Below, piece after piece: positions 1-5,966 of a DNA stretch of 5,981 nt. A program made the translations under genes and the position numbers. The stretch covers positions 1 through 5,981 of the forward strand of contig CAYSLC010000288.1 of assembly GCA_964431545.1 (NCBI GenBank), in the 5' to 3' direction. Position 1 is the stretch's first letter, and every line of letters begins with the position of its first letter. This stretch comes from CAYSLC01 sp964431545 (lineage in GTDB: Bacteria > Desulfobacterota > Desulfobacteria > Desulfobacterales > JAABSP01). The notes under the pieces are model-generated. The model did no database searches. It was given only the letters and a program-made list of their open reading frames with translations, and was not told where the DNA came from.

Positions 1-21
1 CGTCTTTCCTTATATAGTTCG

Positions 22-60
22 GTCTCGTGGTCTCGGTGTTGTGTATATGTGACTGTACAG
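22..60. other. Residual Nextera sequencing adapter (artefact)
   Basis: Positions 22-36 match the 15-base Nextera read-2 tag GTCTCGTGGGCTCGG at 14 of 15 bases. Positions 37-55 match the 19-base Tn5 mosaic end AGATGTGTATAAGAGACAG at 14 of 19 bases, and all five mismatches are A in the adapter and T here. The order and spacing of the two parts are exactly those of the commercial adapter. The next bases (56-60, TACAG) may be a duplicated or shifted end of the mosaic end or the first genomic bases. Positions 1-21 lie outside the tag and are probably also non-genomic, but I cannot identify them. The genomic sequence therefore begins between 56 and 61. Confidence 0.88.
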
Positions 61-1155
61 AAGGAACGGGTCGCCCCCCGTCACCAGGACCTCGTTGATC
101 TCCGGGGTCTTCTCGATCCAGGCCAGGGCTTTTTCGAGCTTCCCCTTGGAGACGGCGGCGTTCGGGGAGTGGACGTCTTCGATCTCCCAGTTGCGCTGGC
201 AGTAGACGCAGATCTGCGGACAGGTGATCACCGGCTTGAGGATGACGATGTTGGGGTACCGGCGGGTGATCCCCTCGATGGGGGAGGTGTCGTGCTCGAT
301 CATGAAATCCATGGATCGACGGTCGCAGGCCCGGTGCTCCCGCATCCTGGTGACGTACTCGACGGGCGGAATCACCTGGGCCCGGACGGCCGCGTCCCGT
401 CCCTCGCCGGGGGCTTCGTCCATCAAGGAGAGATAGTAGGGGGTGATGCCGAAGGGGATCTTGTGTTTCCGGGCCAGGTCCACCGCCCGGTAATCCGCAT
501 CGGTGATGCCCACCAGGTTGCCGAGGGTGTCCGGGTCCCGGATGATGTGGCCCGTGTGCCAGCGCCAGTCGTCCCATTCCACATCCGAGGCGTTGAAGTA
601 CTTTATGATCCTCGCCTTGTTGCGGCTGCGTCGGCGCCGGGCCTCGTCTCCCAGGCCGCTGTCGTACCGGTCCATGAACCGGCGGGCGTTCCGGGCCATC
701 CGGGAGAGGTCCGCCGATCTGAGTTTGGCCGCCTTGCGCCCTTGGTGCCGGACGAAGGCCGGCACCTTGTCCCGGTAGACGCCGGTCTTGCCCCCCACGG
801 CCCGGATCAGATGGTCCAGCTCGTCGAAAAAGCCCGGACTCGGCCGTTCCATCCCCCGGTAACTCTCCTTGTGAATCAGGTCGTCGAGATATTCCAGGAG
901 GCTGAACCCGGCCAGCCGTTCGCTTCGGGTGGCCAGGAGGGAGCGGAAGACGTTGACGGCGTTCCGGGTCAGGATCCATTCCAGGGGCGGTATGGCCGGG
1001 TCGTCCTCGAAGGTGGAAAAGAGGGTGTCGGAGAGGAAATATCGCAGCCGGGTACGTTTCTCCGGGACCGGGTCCGTGGACAGGAGGATCGTTTTGAGAT
1101 CCGGAACCCCCTCGAGGATCCGGAGCAGTCGTTTTCGAATGGCCTGTTGATTCAT
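56..1155 (-). CDS. KamA-family radical SAM protein (lysine 2,3-aminomutase-like), truncated by contig end
   Basis: The reading frame starts at ATG 1153-1155, preceded by AGGA at 1165-1168 with 9 bases of spacing. A radical SAM cluster motif CxxxCxxC is present at C312, C316 and C319, followed by RNWEIEDV and then TGGDP at 359-363, which is the SAM-binding GGD region. Residues about 195-310 (DWRWH, GITPYYLSLMD, QVIPP, ITRRYPN) follow the order typical of KamA-type aminomutases, which move an amino group between alpha and beta carbons using PLP and a 5'-deoxyadenosyl radical. The cluster sits near residue 315, while in classical lysine 2,3-aminomutase it is near residue 130. About 190 basic residues, probably helical, form an N-terminal extension. 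The frame appears to close at 10-12, but its last 15 residues are read from adapter, so the true gene continues beyond the contig. The PLP-lysine and C-terminal regions are missing. The substrate cannot be named: lysine, glutamate or another amino acid are all possible. Confidence 0.85.
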
Positions 1156-1164
1156 GGAGATGTT

Positions 1165-1168
1165 TCCT
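1165..1168 (-). promoter_or_regulatory. Ribosome binding site of the KamA-like gene
   Basis: On the - strand the sequence reads AAAGGAAACATCTCC followed by ATG. The AGGA core lies 9 bases before the start codon and supports the start at 1155 over internal alternatives. Confidence 0.6.
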
Positions 1169-1180
1169 TTGGGTGATCAA

Positions 1181-1231
1181 CCGTTTATCGAGAACGGCGC
1201 CGACCCGGGGCCCGGTCCGTCGATAAAACGG
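1181..1231. other. Imperfect inverted repeat in the gap between the MFS and KamA-like genes
   Basis: CCGTTTATCG at 1181-1190 pairs with CGATAAAACGG at 1221-1231, with one bulged A. The interior is itself GC-rich and near-palindromic around CCCGGGGCCCGG at 1204-1215. On the - strand this lies just downstream of the MFS stop codon and upstream of the KamA-like gene, so it could be a partial terminator or a processing stem. Neither side is followed by a T-run, so it does not qualify as a standard intrinsic terminator. No convincing promoter is visible in the 109-bp gap 1156-1264. Confidence 0.4.
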
Positions 1232-1264
1232 AAGGCGCCCGACCGGATCGGGGGTGGTTTGGGA

Positions 1265-2500
1265 TCAGGCGGTGTCTCGATTTCGGAGGCGGCGGAGGCC
1301 CCAGAGCAGCGATCCGAGTCCGAGCACGCACATGGCGGCGCAGAGAGGGGCCACCGTATCGATCCCCCCCAGGCTCCAGGCGGCGCCCCCCAGAAGGGCG
1401 CCGCAGACACGGCCTCCGGCCGCGACGGCAAAGTAGGCGGCCATCATGGTGGCCCGGGCCGACGGCAGGACCTCCGTGAAGAAGGAGAGGGCCACGACGA
1501 TGGTGAACTCCACGAAGAGGTAGATGCCGAAGATCCCGGCCAGGGCCGCGGCCAGACGATCCCCGGTCAGCGGGAGCACCAGATAGCCGGCGGCCGACAG
1601 GACCGTTCCGGCGACCAGGGACCGGCTCAGCCCGGCCCGGTCCGCCAGGGCCGCCGAAACCCCCTCGCCCAGCAGTTCGGCGGTGCCGATGACGGTGGCC
1701 GACAGGCCCAGGGCGACCACGTTGAGCCCGTAGGCCCCCTCGAGCCAGACCCCGTAGACGACGAAGAGCGTGTCGCTGGCCCCGTTGAAGAGGAAGGTGA
1801 ATCCCAGGGCCCCCAGGGCCGCGGGTTCCCGCCGGATGAGGCCGAAGGCCTCCCGGAACCCGAAATCCCGCCGTCCCCGCTGCCTCTCCCCGGCGCCGCC
1901 GGGCATGAGGAACCAGAGGGAGATAAGACCGGTCACTGCCATCCCCCCCAGGGCGAAGAAGGGGGCCCGCCAACCGTAGGCCTCGATGAGGATCCCCACC
2001 ACGGGGATGCCCACGAGGGTGCTGGCCGCCCAGCTCACCTCCAGGGCCCCGATGGCCATGGCCCGCCGCCGGTAGGGGACCTTTTCCCCCACGTAGGCCA
2101 GGATGGCGGGATCGAACATGCTCTTTCCCAGGCCGGCCAGCAACATCCCCACAAGGACGGTTCCGTAAAAGGGGAGAAAACCGGCCGTGAACATCCCCGC
2201 GGCCAGCACCAGCAGTCCCCCGAGGAACATGAGCCGATGTCCCCAGCGGTCCGCCAGGGGGCCGAAGACCAGGCTGAGCATGCTGGTGGTCTGGTTGACG
2301 GCGATCAGGGAGGTGACGGCGGTCAGCGGCACCCCCAGCCCCCGGCTCAGGGCCGGGGCGAACGGATAGACGAACCGTCGGGCCGTGTTGAGAAAGAGCC
2401 TGCAGACGGCCGCCGCGACCACCTGGGGGATCAGCCGTGATCCGGGGGGCGGCGGGTCGGCGGTCCGCTCCGGGTCGGTTCCCTCCGCCTCAGCGCGCAA
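1265..2500 (-). CDS. MFS transporter (12-TM, DHA1-like)
   Basis: This is a 411-residue inner-membrane protein with twelve recognisable hydrophobic segments, at roughly residues 24-42, 58-79, 90-109, 112-133, 148-172, 179-199, 226-250, 261-285, 293-311, 315-341, 350-375 and 381-401. A polar central loop lies at 200-225, giving the 6+6 plan of the major facilitator superfamily. Motif A, GPLADRWGHR, is at 80-89 between helices 2 and 3. A motif-C-like stretch, GIPVVGILIEAYGWR, at 164-178 in helix 5 points to an antiporter-type (drug/H+ or metabolite efflux) subgroup. The substrate is not predictable. The start is a TTG at 2498-2500 that overlaps the end of the upstream propeller gene by 11 bp. 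No strong Shine-Dalgarno precedes it, so translation is probably coupled. A GTG at residue 27 is the main alternative start and would remove a proline-rich, non-conserved N-terminus without touching helix 1 much. Stop TGA is at 1265-1267. Confidence 0.9.
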   Translation of the reverse strand: MRAEAEGTDPERTADPPPPGSRLIPQVVAAAVCRLFLNTARRFVYPFAPALSRGLGVPLTAVTSLIAVNQTTSMLSLVFGPLADRWGHRLMFLGGLLVLAAGMFTAGFLPFYGTVLVGMLLAGLGKSMFDPAILAYVGEKVPYRRRAMAIGALEVSWAASTLVGIPVVGILIEAYGWRAPFFALGGMAVTGLISLWFLMPGGAGERQRGRRDFGFREAFGLIRREPAALGALGFTFLFNGASDTLFVVYGVWLEGAYGLNVVALGLSATVIGTAELLGEGVSAALADRAGLSRSLVAGTVLSAAGYLVLPLTGDRLAAALAGIFGIYLFVEFTIVVALSFFTEVLPSARATMMAAYFAVAAGGRVCGALLGGAAWSLGGIDTVAPLCAAMCVLGLGSLLWGLRRLRNRDTA

Positions 2501-3926
2501 GGGCCGTCCCGATGAAACACCAGGGTTCGCTCTCCTGGATGGTGATCCGGACGGAATCGGTGTCCGTGAGGCCGTCGTCGTCGGTCACCGTCAGTTCGAA
2601 GGTCAGGGATGTGCCGTCGGCCGCGTCCGGCGCCGTAAAGGTGGCGCTCTCCCGGTCGGCGTCGGTGAGGGAGACCGAGGGGCCGTCGGTCTGGCGCCAG
2701 ACATAGGTCTCGATGCCGGAGTCGGGATCGGAGGAGCCGGAACCGTCCAGGGTCACGTCGTCCCCGGTCTCCACCTCGAGATCCGGCCCGGCATCGGCGG
2801 TGGGCGCCCCCCCGCCGGAGTCCCGGCGGCCGGAATGGCGGACGTCCCGCTGAAACATGGGCCACGGGCTGTCGCCGAGATCCTGGGACCGGGTCTCCAC
2901 GGCGCAGATCCGGCCGGAAGCGGTCCCGATGTAGAGGATGCCGTCGGCGTCGATGACCGGCGCCGAGGCCCCGGCCTCGCACGCCAGGGTCCACTTCCCG
3001 GTGCCGTCCGGGTTGACGGCGTGGAGGTTCCCGTCCGTGGAGGCCGCATAGATGGTGCCGAAGGAGCCGACGGCCGGCGCGGCGGTGATCGGGCCGGCGG
3101 TCTCAAAGGACCAGACCTCCGTGCCCCCCGGCCCCACCGCATGGAGCGTGCCGTTCTCCGTTCCGGCGAGGATCGTCCCGTCGGTCCCGATCACCGGCGG
3201 CGCGAGTACGGCGCCGTCGGTCCGGAACCGCCATTTCAGGGTTCCATCCCGTGTGACGGCGTAGAGGTACCCGTCGTCGGCGCCCCCATGGATCGTATGG
3301 TCCCGGCCGATGGCAAGCCCGCCGTTCACCGCCCCGTCGGTCCGGTAGGACCATCGCTCGGTGCCGTCCGGATTCACCGCGTACAGCCTGAAATCGGCCG
3401 ACCCCACGTAGATGACGCCGTCGGCGCCCACGGCGGGGGCCGTGGGGAGGCCGCCGGTGGGGAAGTCCCAAAGAACGTTCCCCTCCGGGTCCACGGCATA
3501 GAGGCGCAGGTCTCCGGAGCCGATATAGATCGTGCCGTCCTCGCCCAGGGCCGGCGCCGTGAAGATGTCGCTGCCGGTGAGCACCACCCATTCGAGGGCC
3601 CCCGCCGAGGTGAGGGCGTAGATTCGGCGGTCCGTGGACCCGAAGTAGACACCGCCGTCCGGACCGACGGCGGGGGAGGCCAGGATCCGCCACTCCGTGG
3701 GGTACCGCCAGGCCAGCTCCCCCTCCGGGTCGAGGGCATAGAGGTGCCAGTCGGCGGAACCCACGAGGATCCGTCCCTCGGCGTCCACGGCCGGAGATCC
3801 GTCGACGGGGCCGGCGGTCTCGAAGGTCCACAGCAGATCGCCGGGAGCGGCGGATGCGGGCGGAGGCGCCGGCCCGGCGGCGATCATCAGCGCCATGAGG
3901 ATCGACGGGAGAAGGACGGGTTTCAC
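2490..3926 (-). CDS. Exported PQQ-like beta-propeller repeat protein with C-terminal PKD-like domain
   Basis: The 478-residue product begins with a Sec signal peptide: K2, a hydrophobic stretch at about 4-18, and an ASA-type cleavage site near 24-26. Eight repeats follow, each about 40 residues, with tryptophans at 33, 73, 113, 153, 192, 231, 272 and 312. Each carries the signature APAVGxDGTIYxGSxDxxLYAVxPDGxxxW of PQQ-like (BamB-type) propeller blades. The motif SPWPMFQRDVRHSGR at 353-367 resembles the element that closes or opens such propellers. A PKD/K319-like immunoglobulin fold spans about 375-464 (ADAGPDLEVETGDDVTLDGSGSSDPD, then LTVTDDDGLTDTDSV). The protein ends in CFIGTALAR, which resembles the start of a CFI-box C-terminal region. 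PQQ binding is not implied; these repeats usually act as a structural or protein-binding scaffold in the periplasm or cell envelope. The start is GTG 3924-3926 with AAGGAT 8 bases upstream. The stop overlaps the MFS start, so the two genes form an operon. Confidence 0.88.
   Translation of the reverse strand: MKPVLLPSILMALMIAAGPAPPPASAAPGDLLWTFETAGPVDGSPAVDAEGRILVGSADWHLYALDPEGELAWRYPTEWRILASPAVGPDGGVYFGSTDRRIYALTSAGALEWVVLTGSDIFTAPALGEDGTIYIGSGDLRLYAVDPEGNVLWDFPTGGLPTAPAVGADGVIYVGSADFRLYAVNPDGTERWSYRTDGAVNGGLAIGRDHTIHGGADDGYLYAVTRDGTLKWRFRTDGAVLAPPVIGTDGTILAGTENGTLHAVGPGGTEVWSFETAGPITAAPAVGSFGTIYAASTDGNLHAVNPDGTGKWTLACEAGASAPVIDADGILYIGTASGRICAVETRSQDLGDSPWPMFQRDVRHSGRRDSGGGAPTADAGPDLEVETGDDVTLDGSGSSDPDSGIETYVWRQTDGPSVSLTDADRESATFTAPDAADGTSLTFELTVTDDDGLTDTDSVRITIQESEPWCFIGTALAR
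2535..2804 (-). other. PKD/K319-like domain coding segment
   Basis: This segment encodes residues 375-464 of the propeller protein. It shows the usual PKD-type landmarks: an ADAGPD entry strand, the LDGSGSSDPD turn, a YVWRQTDGP core tryptophan, FTAPDA, and an LTVTDDDGLTDTDSV exit strand. Such domains are common in surface and periplasmic proteins, where they act as spacers or mediate protein or glycan contact. It is joined to the propeller by a short glycine-rich linker (GGGAP, 371-375). Confidence 0.75.
2893..3839 (-). repeat. Eight-copy tandem coding repeat, about 117-123 bp per unit
   Basis: The propeller blades are visible at DNA level as a recurring block, for example + strand variants of 'gatcgtgccgtc' and 'gccgtccgggttgacggc'. 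Tryptophan spacing in residues is 40, 40, 40, 39, 39, 41 and 40. The copies have diverged, so this is an old protein repeat and not a recent tandem amplification. Confidence 0.75.
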
Positions 3927-3934
3927 GGTTCTTT

Positions 3935-3940
3935 ATCCTT
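3935..3940 (-). promoter_or_regulatory. Ribosome binding site of the propeller gene
   Basis: AAGGAT on the - strand lies 8 bases before GTG 3924-3926. It decides the start codon, because the GTG is followed immediately by a textbook signal peptide. Confidence 0.65.
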
Positions 3941-3970
3941 ACGGCTTGAAAATGTGGGGCGCAACGGCGG

Positions 3971-3990
3971 AAAAAGGGAGGCTCCCTCCC
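3971..3990 (-). terminator. Terminator-like hairpin in the leader of the - strand operon
   Basis: Read on the - strand, GGGAGG (3990-3985) pairs with CCTCCC (3981-3976) across a 3-base loop and is followed directly by TTTTT (3975-3971). That is the form of a short intrinsic terminator. It lies between the proposed promoter at 4013-4041 and the ribosome binding site at 3935-3940, so it would act on the leader of the propeller/MFS transcript. A competing outer stem is possible between CGGCGG (3994-3989) and CCGCCG (3970-3965). The stem is only 6 bp and the T-run only 5, so chance in GC-rich DNA is a real alternative. Confidence 0.4.
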
Positions 3991-4000
3991 GCCGTCCGTG

Positions 4001-4020
4001 CCAAAAATTTATAAAATACC
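4001..4020 (+). promoter_or_regulatory. AT-rich patch with a possible -10 box for parAB
   Basis: In otherwise GC-rich DNA the sequence CCAAAAATTTATAAAATACC stands out. It contains TATAAAAT at 4010-4017 in the + direction, about 90 bases before the parA start. No recognisable -35 hexamer lies 15-19 bases upstream, so a + strand promoter here is only a suggestion. The patch overlaps the -10 box proposed for the opposite strand, so the two transcripts could compete for it. Confidence 0.3.
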
Positions 4021-4041
4021 AGGCTCTTTCCGGGGTTTCAA
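4013..4041 (-). promoter_or_regulatory. Candidate sigma-70 promoter for the - strand operon
   Basis: On the - strand TTGAAA (4041-4036) is followed, after exactly 17 bases, by TATTTT (4018-4013). These are a -35 box with five of six consensus bases and a -10 box with four of six, at ideal spacing. Transcription would begin near 4006 and give a leader of about 80 bases before the GTG at 3926. This is the best promoter-like element in the divergent region. The call rests on pattern only. Confidence 0.45.
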
Positions 4042-4105
4042 CCGGAAAGTCGCCCGGGAATATGGCTTTTCAAACCGGGGCAATTGTGGTAAGGCTCTCC
4101 AGATA

Positions 4106-4876
4106 ATGGGAAACATCATCTGCATAGCCAATCAGAAGGGGGGCGTGGGCAAGACCACGACGGCCATGAACCTCTCCACGGCCCTGGCCCTGTCCGGCAA
4201 ACGGGTCCTCATGGTGGACTGCGATCCCCAGGCCAACGCCACCACCGGCATCGGGCTGGACAAGAACGCCATGGAAAAGACCCTCTACCACGGGCTCATC
4301 GGCGAGACCGAGGCCCGTCGCCTCATCGTCCCGTCCCAGGTGGAGAACCTGATGGTGATCCCCTCCCGGGTGGAGCTGATCGGGTTCGATGTGGAGATGA
4401 TGGAGGATCCCGGCCGGGAGAGCACGCTCAAGGGGCTGATCCGACCGTTGGGAAACGCCTTCGACTACATCCTCCTCGATTGTCCGCCCTCCCTGAGCCT
4501 TCTGACGGTCAACGCCATGACGGCCGCCGATGCCCTCCTGATTCCTCTCCAGTGCGAGTTCTACGCCCTGGAGGGCCTGGGGCAGCTGGTGCAGACCATG
4601 AAGCGCATCCAGTCCAAGCTCAATCCCGGTCTGACCATCCGCGGCATCCTGCTGACCATGTTCGACCAGCGCACCAACCTGGCCCACCAAGTGGCCGAGG
4701 ACGCCCGACGGTATTTCAAAGGGCTCGTCTTCGAGACCATGGTCCCCCGGAATATCCGCTTGAGCGAGGCCCCGAGCTTCGGCAAACCGATCCTGCTGTA
4801 CGACCCCCACTCGGTGGGCGCCAAAAGCTACATGGCCCTGGCCGAGGAGATCCTGGCCGGCGACGGCCGCAAATAA
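4106..4876 (+). CDS. parA: Chromosome partitioning ATPase ParA (Soj)
   Basis: This 256-residue protein has the usual length of chromosomal ParA/Soj. The deviant Walker A motif KGGVGKTTT is at 11-19, with signature lysine K11 and P-loop lysine K16. Walker A' VDCDPQAN lies at 37-44, and Walker B ILLDCPPS with D125 at 122-129. The VPRNIRLSEAPSFGKPI segment at 213-229 and ALEGLGQL at 154-161 are also typical of the family. ParA binds DNA non-specifically as an ATP dimer, and ParB stimulates its ATPase to drive segregation of the origin region. The start is ATG 4106-4108, which gives the canonical N-terminus MGNIICIANQKGG. A weak AAGG at 4091-4094 lies 11 bases upstream. The same frame is open back to a GTG at 3998, but those 36 residues have no family resemblance and lack a good ribosome site. 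parB follows after 16 bp, so the two are co-transcribed. Confidence 0.96.
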   Translation: MGNIICIANQKGGVGKTTTAMNLSTALALSGKRVLMVDCDPQANATTGIGLDKNAMEKTLYHGLIGETEARRLIVPSQVENLMVIPSRVELIGFDVEMMEDPGRESTLKGLIRPLGNAFDYILLDCPPSLSLLTVNAMTAADALLIPLQCEFYALEGLGQLVQTMKRIQSKLNPGLTIRGILLTMFDQRTNLAHQVAEDARRYFKGLVFETMVPRNIRLSEAPSFGKPILLYDPHSVGAKSYMALAEEILAGDGRK

Positions 4877-4882
4877 AAGCCG

Positions 4883-4888
4883 GGAGGG
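4883..4888 (+). promoter_or_regulatory. Ribosome binding site of parB
   Basis: GGAGGG ends 4 bases before ATG 4893-4895. It is far stronger than the A-rich GGAAACGGAAAAAG before the internal ATG at 4962, which decides in favour of the longer ParB with a 23-residue leader. Confidence 0.65.
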
Positions 4889-4892
4889 AACC

Positions 4893-5834
4893 ATGCGGGA
4901 ACCCACATCGGGGAGCGGCTCGGGGGAGACCCCCGGCGCCGGCCCCAGGAAACGGAAAAAGATGGCCCTGGGCCGGGGCCTGGACGCCCTGATCCCCGGA
5001 ATGGAGTCGGCGACCCCGGCGGCCCCGGACCCGGGGGGACCGAGGGACTATTTCCTCTGCGATATCGACCAGATCCATCCCAACCCCTACCAGCCCCGGA
5101 TGCGGTTTTCCGAGGCCGAGCTGGAGAGCCTCTCCGAGTCGATCCGGGAACAGGGGGTGCTCCAGCCGCTGCTGGTCCGCCAGGCCGACGAGGGGTTCGA
5201 GCTGATCGCCGGCGAACGCCGCCTGCGGGCCTCCAAGCTGGCGGGGCTCGACCGGGTGCCGGTGGTGGTCAAGGAGATCTCCGAGGCCAACCACCTGGAG
5301 ATGTCCATCGTGGAGAACATCCACCGCCAGGACCTGAACCCCCTGGAAGAGGCGGATGCCTACCACCTTCTCATGACCGAATTCGACCTCACCCAGGAGC
5401 AGGTGGCCCAGCGGGTGGGGAAGAAGCGACCCACCGTCACCAATTTTCTGCGACTGCGGCAGCTCCCCGAGGCGATCAAGGAGTCGATCCTGGACGGGAC
5501 CCTGAGCATGGGCCACGCCCGGGCCCTCCTGGGGGCCGAGACCCCGGCCCACCAGCGGGCCGTGTGGCGGGATGTGGTCGCCAGGGACCTCTCCGTGCGC
5601 CAGACCGAGCGGATGGTCCAGCGGCTCAAGGAGCCCAACCCCCCCGCCGGGGGTCCGGCCCCGGATCCCGACGGCGTCTACTTCGGCCAGGTGGCCGATG
5701 ACTTATCCCGCCAGTTCGGTACCAAGGTCCAGATCCGCCGGAAGGGCAGGAAGGGCAAGGTGGAGATCGAGTTTTACAGCGACGAGGACCTCGACCGGCT
5801 GATCCAATTGTTCCATCGCCCCGAGGGGGACTAG
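4893..5834 (+). CDS. parB: Chromosome partitioning protein ParB (Spo0J)
   Basis: This 313-residue CTP-dependent DNA clamp loads at parS and partners ParA. The ParA-contacting peptide MALGRGLDALIPG is at 24-36, after a Gly/Ser/Pro-rich leader and a basic RKRKK run. The N-terminal CTPase domain contains HPNPYQPR (62-69), GERRLRA (107-113) and ENIHRQDLNPLEEA (141-154), matching the conserved CTP-binding boxes. A helix-turn-helix lies at about 166-188 (LTQEQVAQRVGKKRPTVTNF). The LSMGHARALLG segment is at 204-214, and the C-terminal dimerisation region is about 263-310. R179 and G207 align with two residues known to set ParB rather than Noc site specificity, so a canonical parS is expected (inference from a hand alignment). 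The start ATG 4893 has a strong GGAGGG. ATG 4962, which begins exactly at MALGRGLDALIP, is a plausible alternative start, since many ParB proteins begin there. Stop TAG is at 5832-5834. Confidence 0.96.
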   Translation: MREPTSGSGSGETPGAGPRKRKKMALGRGLDALIPGMESATPAAPDPGGPRDYFLCDIDQIHPNPYQPRMRFSEAELESLSESIREQGVLQPLLVRQADEGFELIAGERRLRASKLAGLDRVPVVVKEISEANHLEMSIVENIHRQDLNPLEEADAYHLLMTEFDLTQEQVAQRVGKKRPTVTNFLRLRQLPEAIKESILDGTLSMGHARALLGAETPAHQRAVWRDVVARDLSVRQTERMVQRLKEPNPPAGGPAPDPDGVYFGQVADDLSRQFGTKVQIRRKGRKGKVEIEFYSDEDLDRLIQLFHRPEGD

Positions 5835-5966
5835 CCGGCCCGGATCGTCCCCTCGGATGTCGTCGGGATCACCTCCGCAATCCATTTGAAAACGCCAGTT
5901 CACCCCCATTGGTCAGTCTTTCAGAACAAATAGTTTGAAGATGATGTTGTCGGAAAGGAGTCCCTC
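5835..5966. other. Intergenic gap downstream of parB, no clear element
   Basis: These 132 bp become AT-richer after about 5880. I find no stem followed by a T-run to end parAB transcription, and no -35/-10 pair with correct spacing. TTGAAA at 5886-5891 has no matching -10 box 17 bases downstream. The next gene may therefore be read from the parAB transcript or from a promoter I cannot recognise. Confidence 0.5.
5954..5960 (+). promoter_or_regulatory. Strong ribosome binding site for the next gene
   Basis: AAAGGAG lies 6 bases before ATG 5967-5969, which is near-ideal sequence and spacing. It is the main reason to accept the start of a gene that is otherwise almost entirely outside the window. 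Confidence 0.75.

Noticed and set aside
37..55. Tn5-type transposon end or mobile element boundary
   Set aside because: The mosaic end is attached directly to the synthetic Nextera tag at a contig edge, so it is a library artefact.
1154..2440. Long + strand open frame of 428 codons opposite the MFS gene
   Set aside because: It is a Gly/Pro/His/Gln/Glu-rich low-complexity translation antisense to a clear 12-helix transporter. Long antisense frames are expected in GC-rich coding DNA.
3919..3934. parS-like sequence at GTTTCACG
   Set aside because: Only the left half matches. The right half has no match to GTGAAACA (8 of 16 in total), and the site lies on the start codon of the propeller gene.
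3933..3941. Possible DnaA box TTATCCTTA near parAB
   Set aside because: It is a single 7-of-9 match, coincides with the ribosome binding site of the propeller gene, and has no neighbouring boxes.
4034..4049. parS-like sequence GGTTTCAACCGGAAAG
   Set aside because: It matches the parS consensus at only 9 of 16 bases and lacks the central CACGTG palindrome.
3998..4105. 36-residue N-terminal extension of ParA from GTG 3998
   Set aside because: Family members begin at the residue just before the IICIANQKGG strand, as given by ATG 4106. The extension has no resemblance to ParA and overlaps promoter-like DNA.
2385..4106. Long + strand open frame of 573 codons opposite the propeller gene
   Set aside because: Its repetitive Gly/Arg/Val/Asp-rich product mirrors the tandem propeller repeats on the other strand. 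It has no recognisable domain and runs into the parA start region.
4070..5552. Two 278-codon - strand open frames opposite parA and parB
   Set aside because: Both are antisense to genes with fully intact family motifs and show biased, domain-free translations.
5819..5828. CCCCGAGGGG palindrome as a terminator for parB
   Set aside because: It lies inside the last codons of parB, has a 4-bp stem with a 2-base loop, and is not followed by a T-run.
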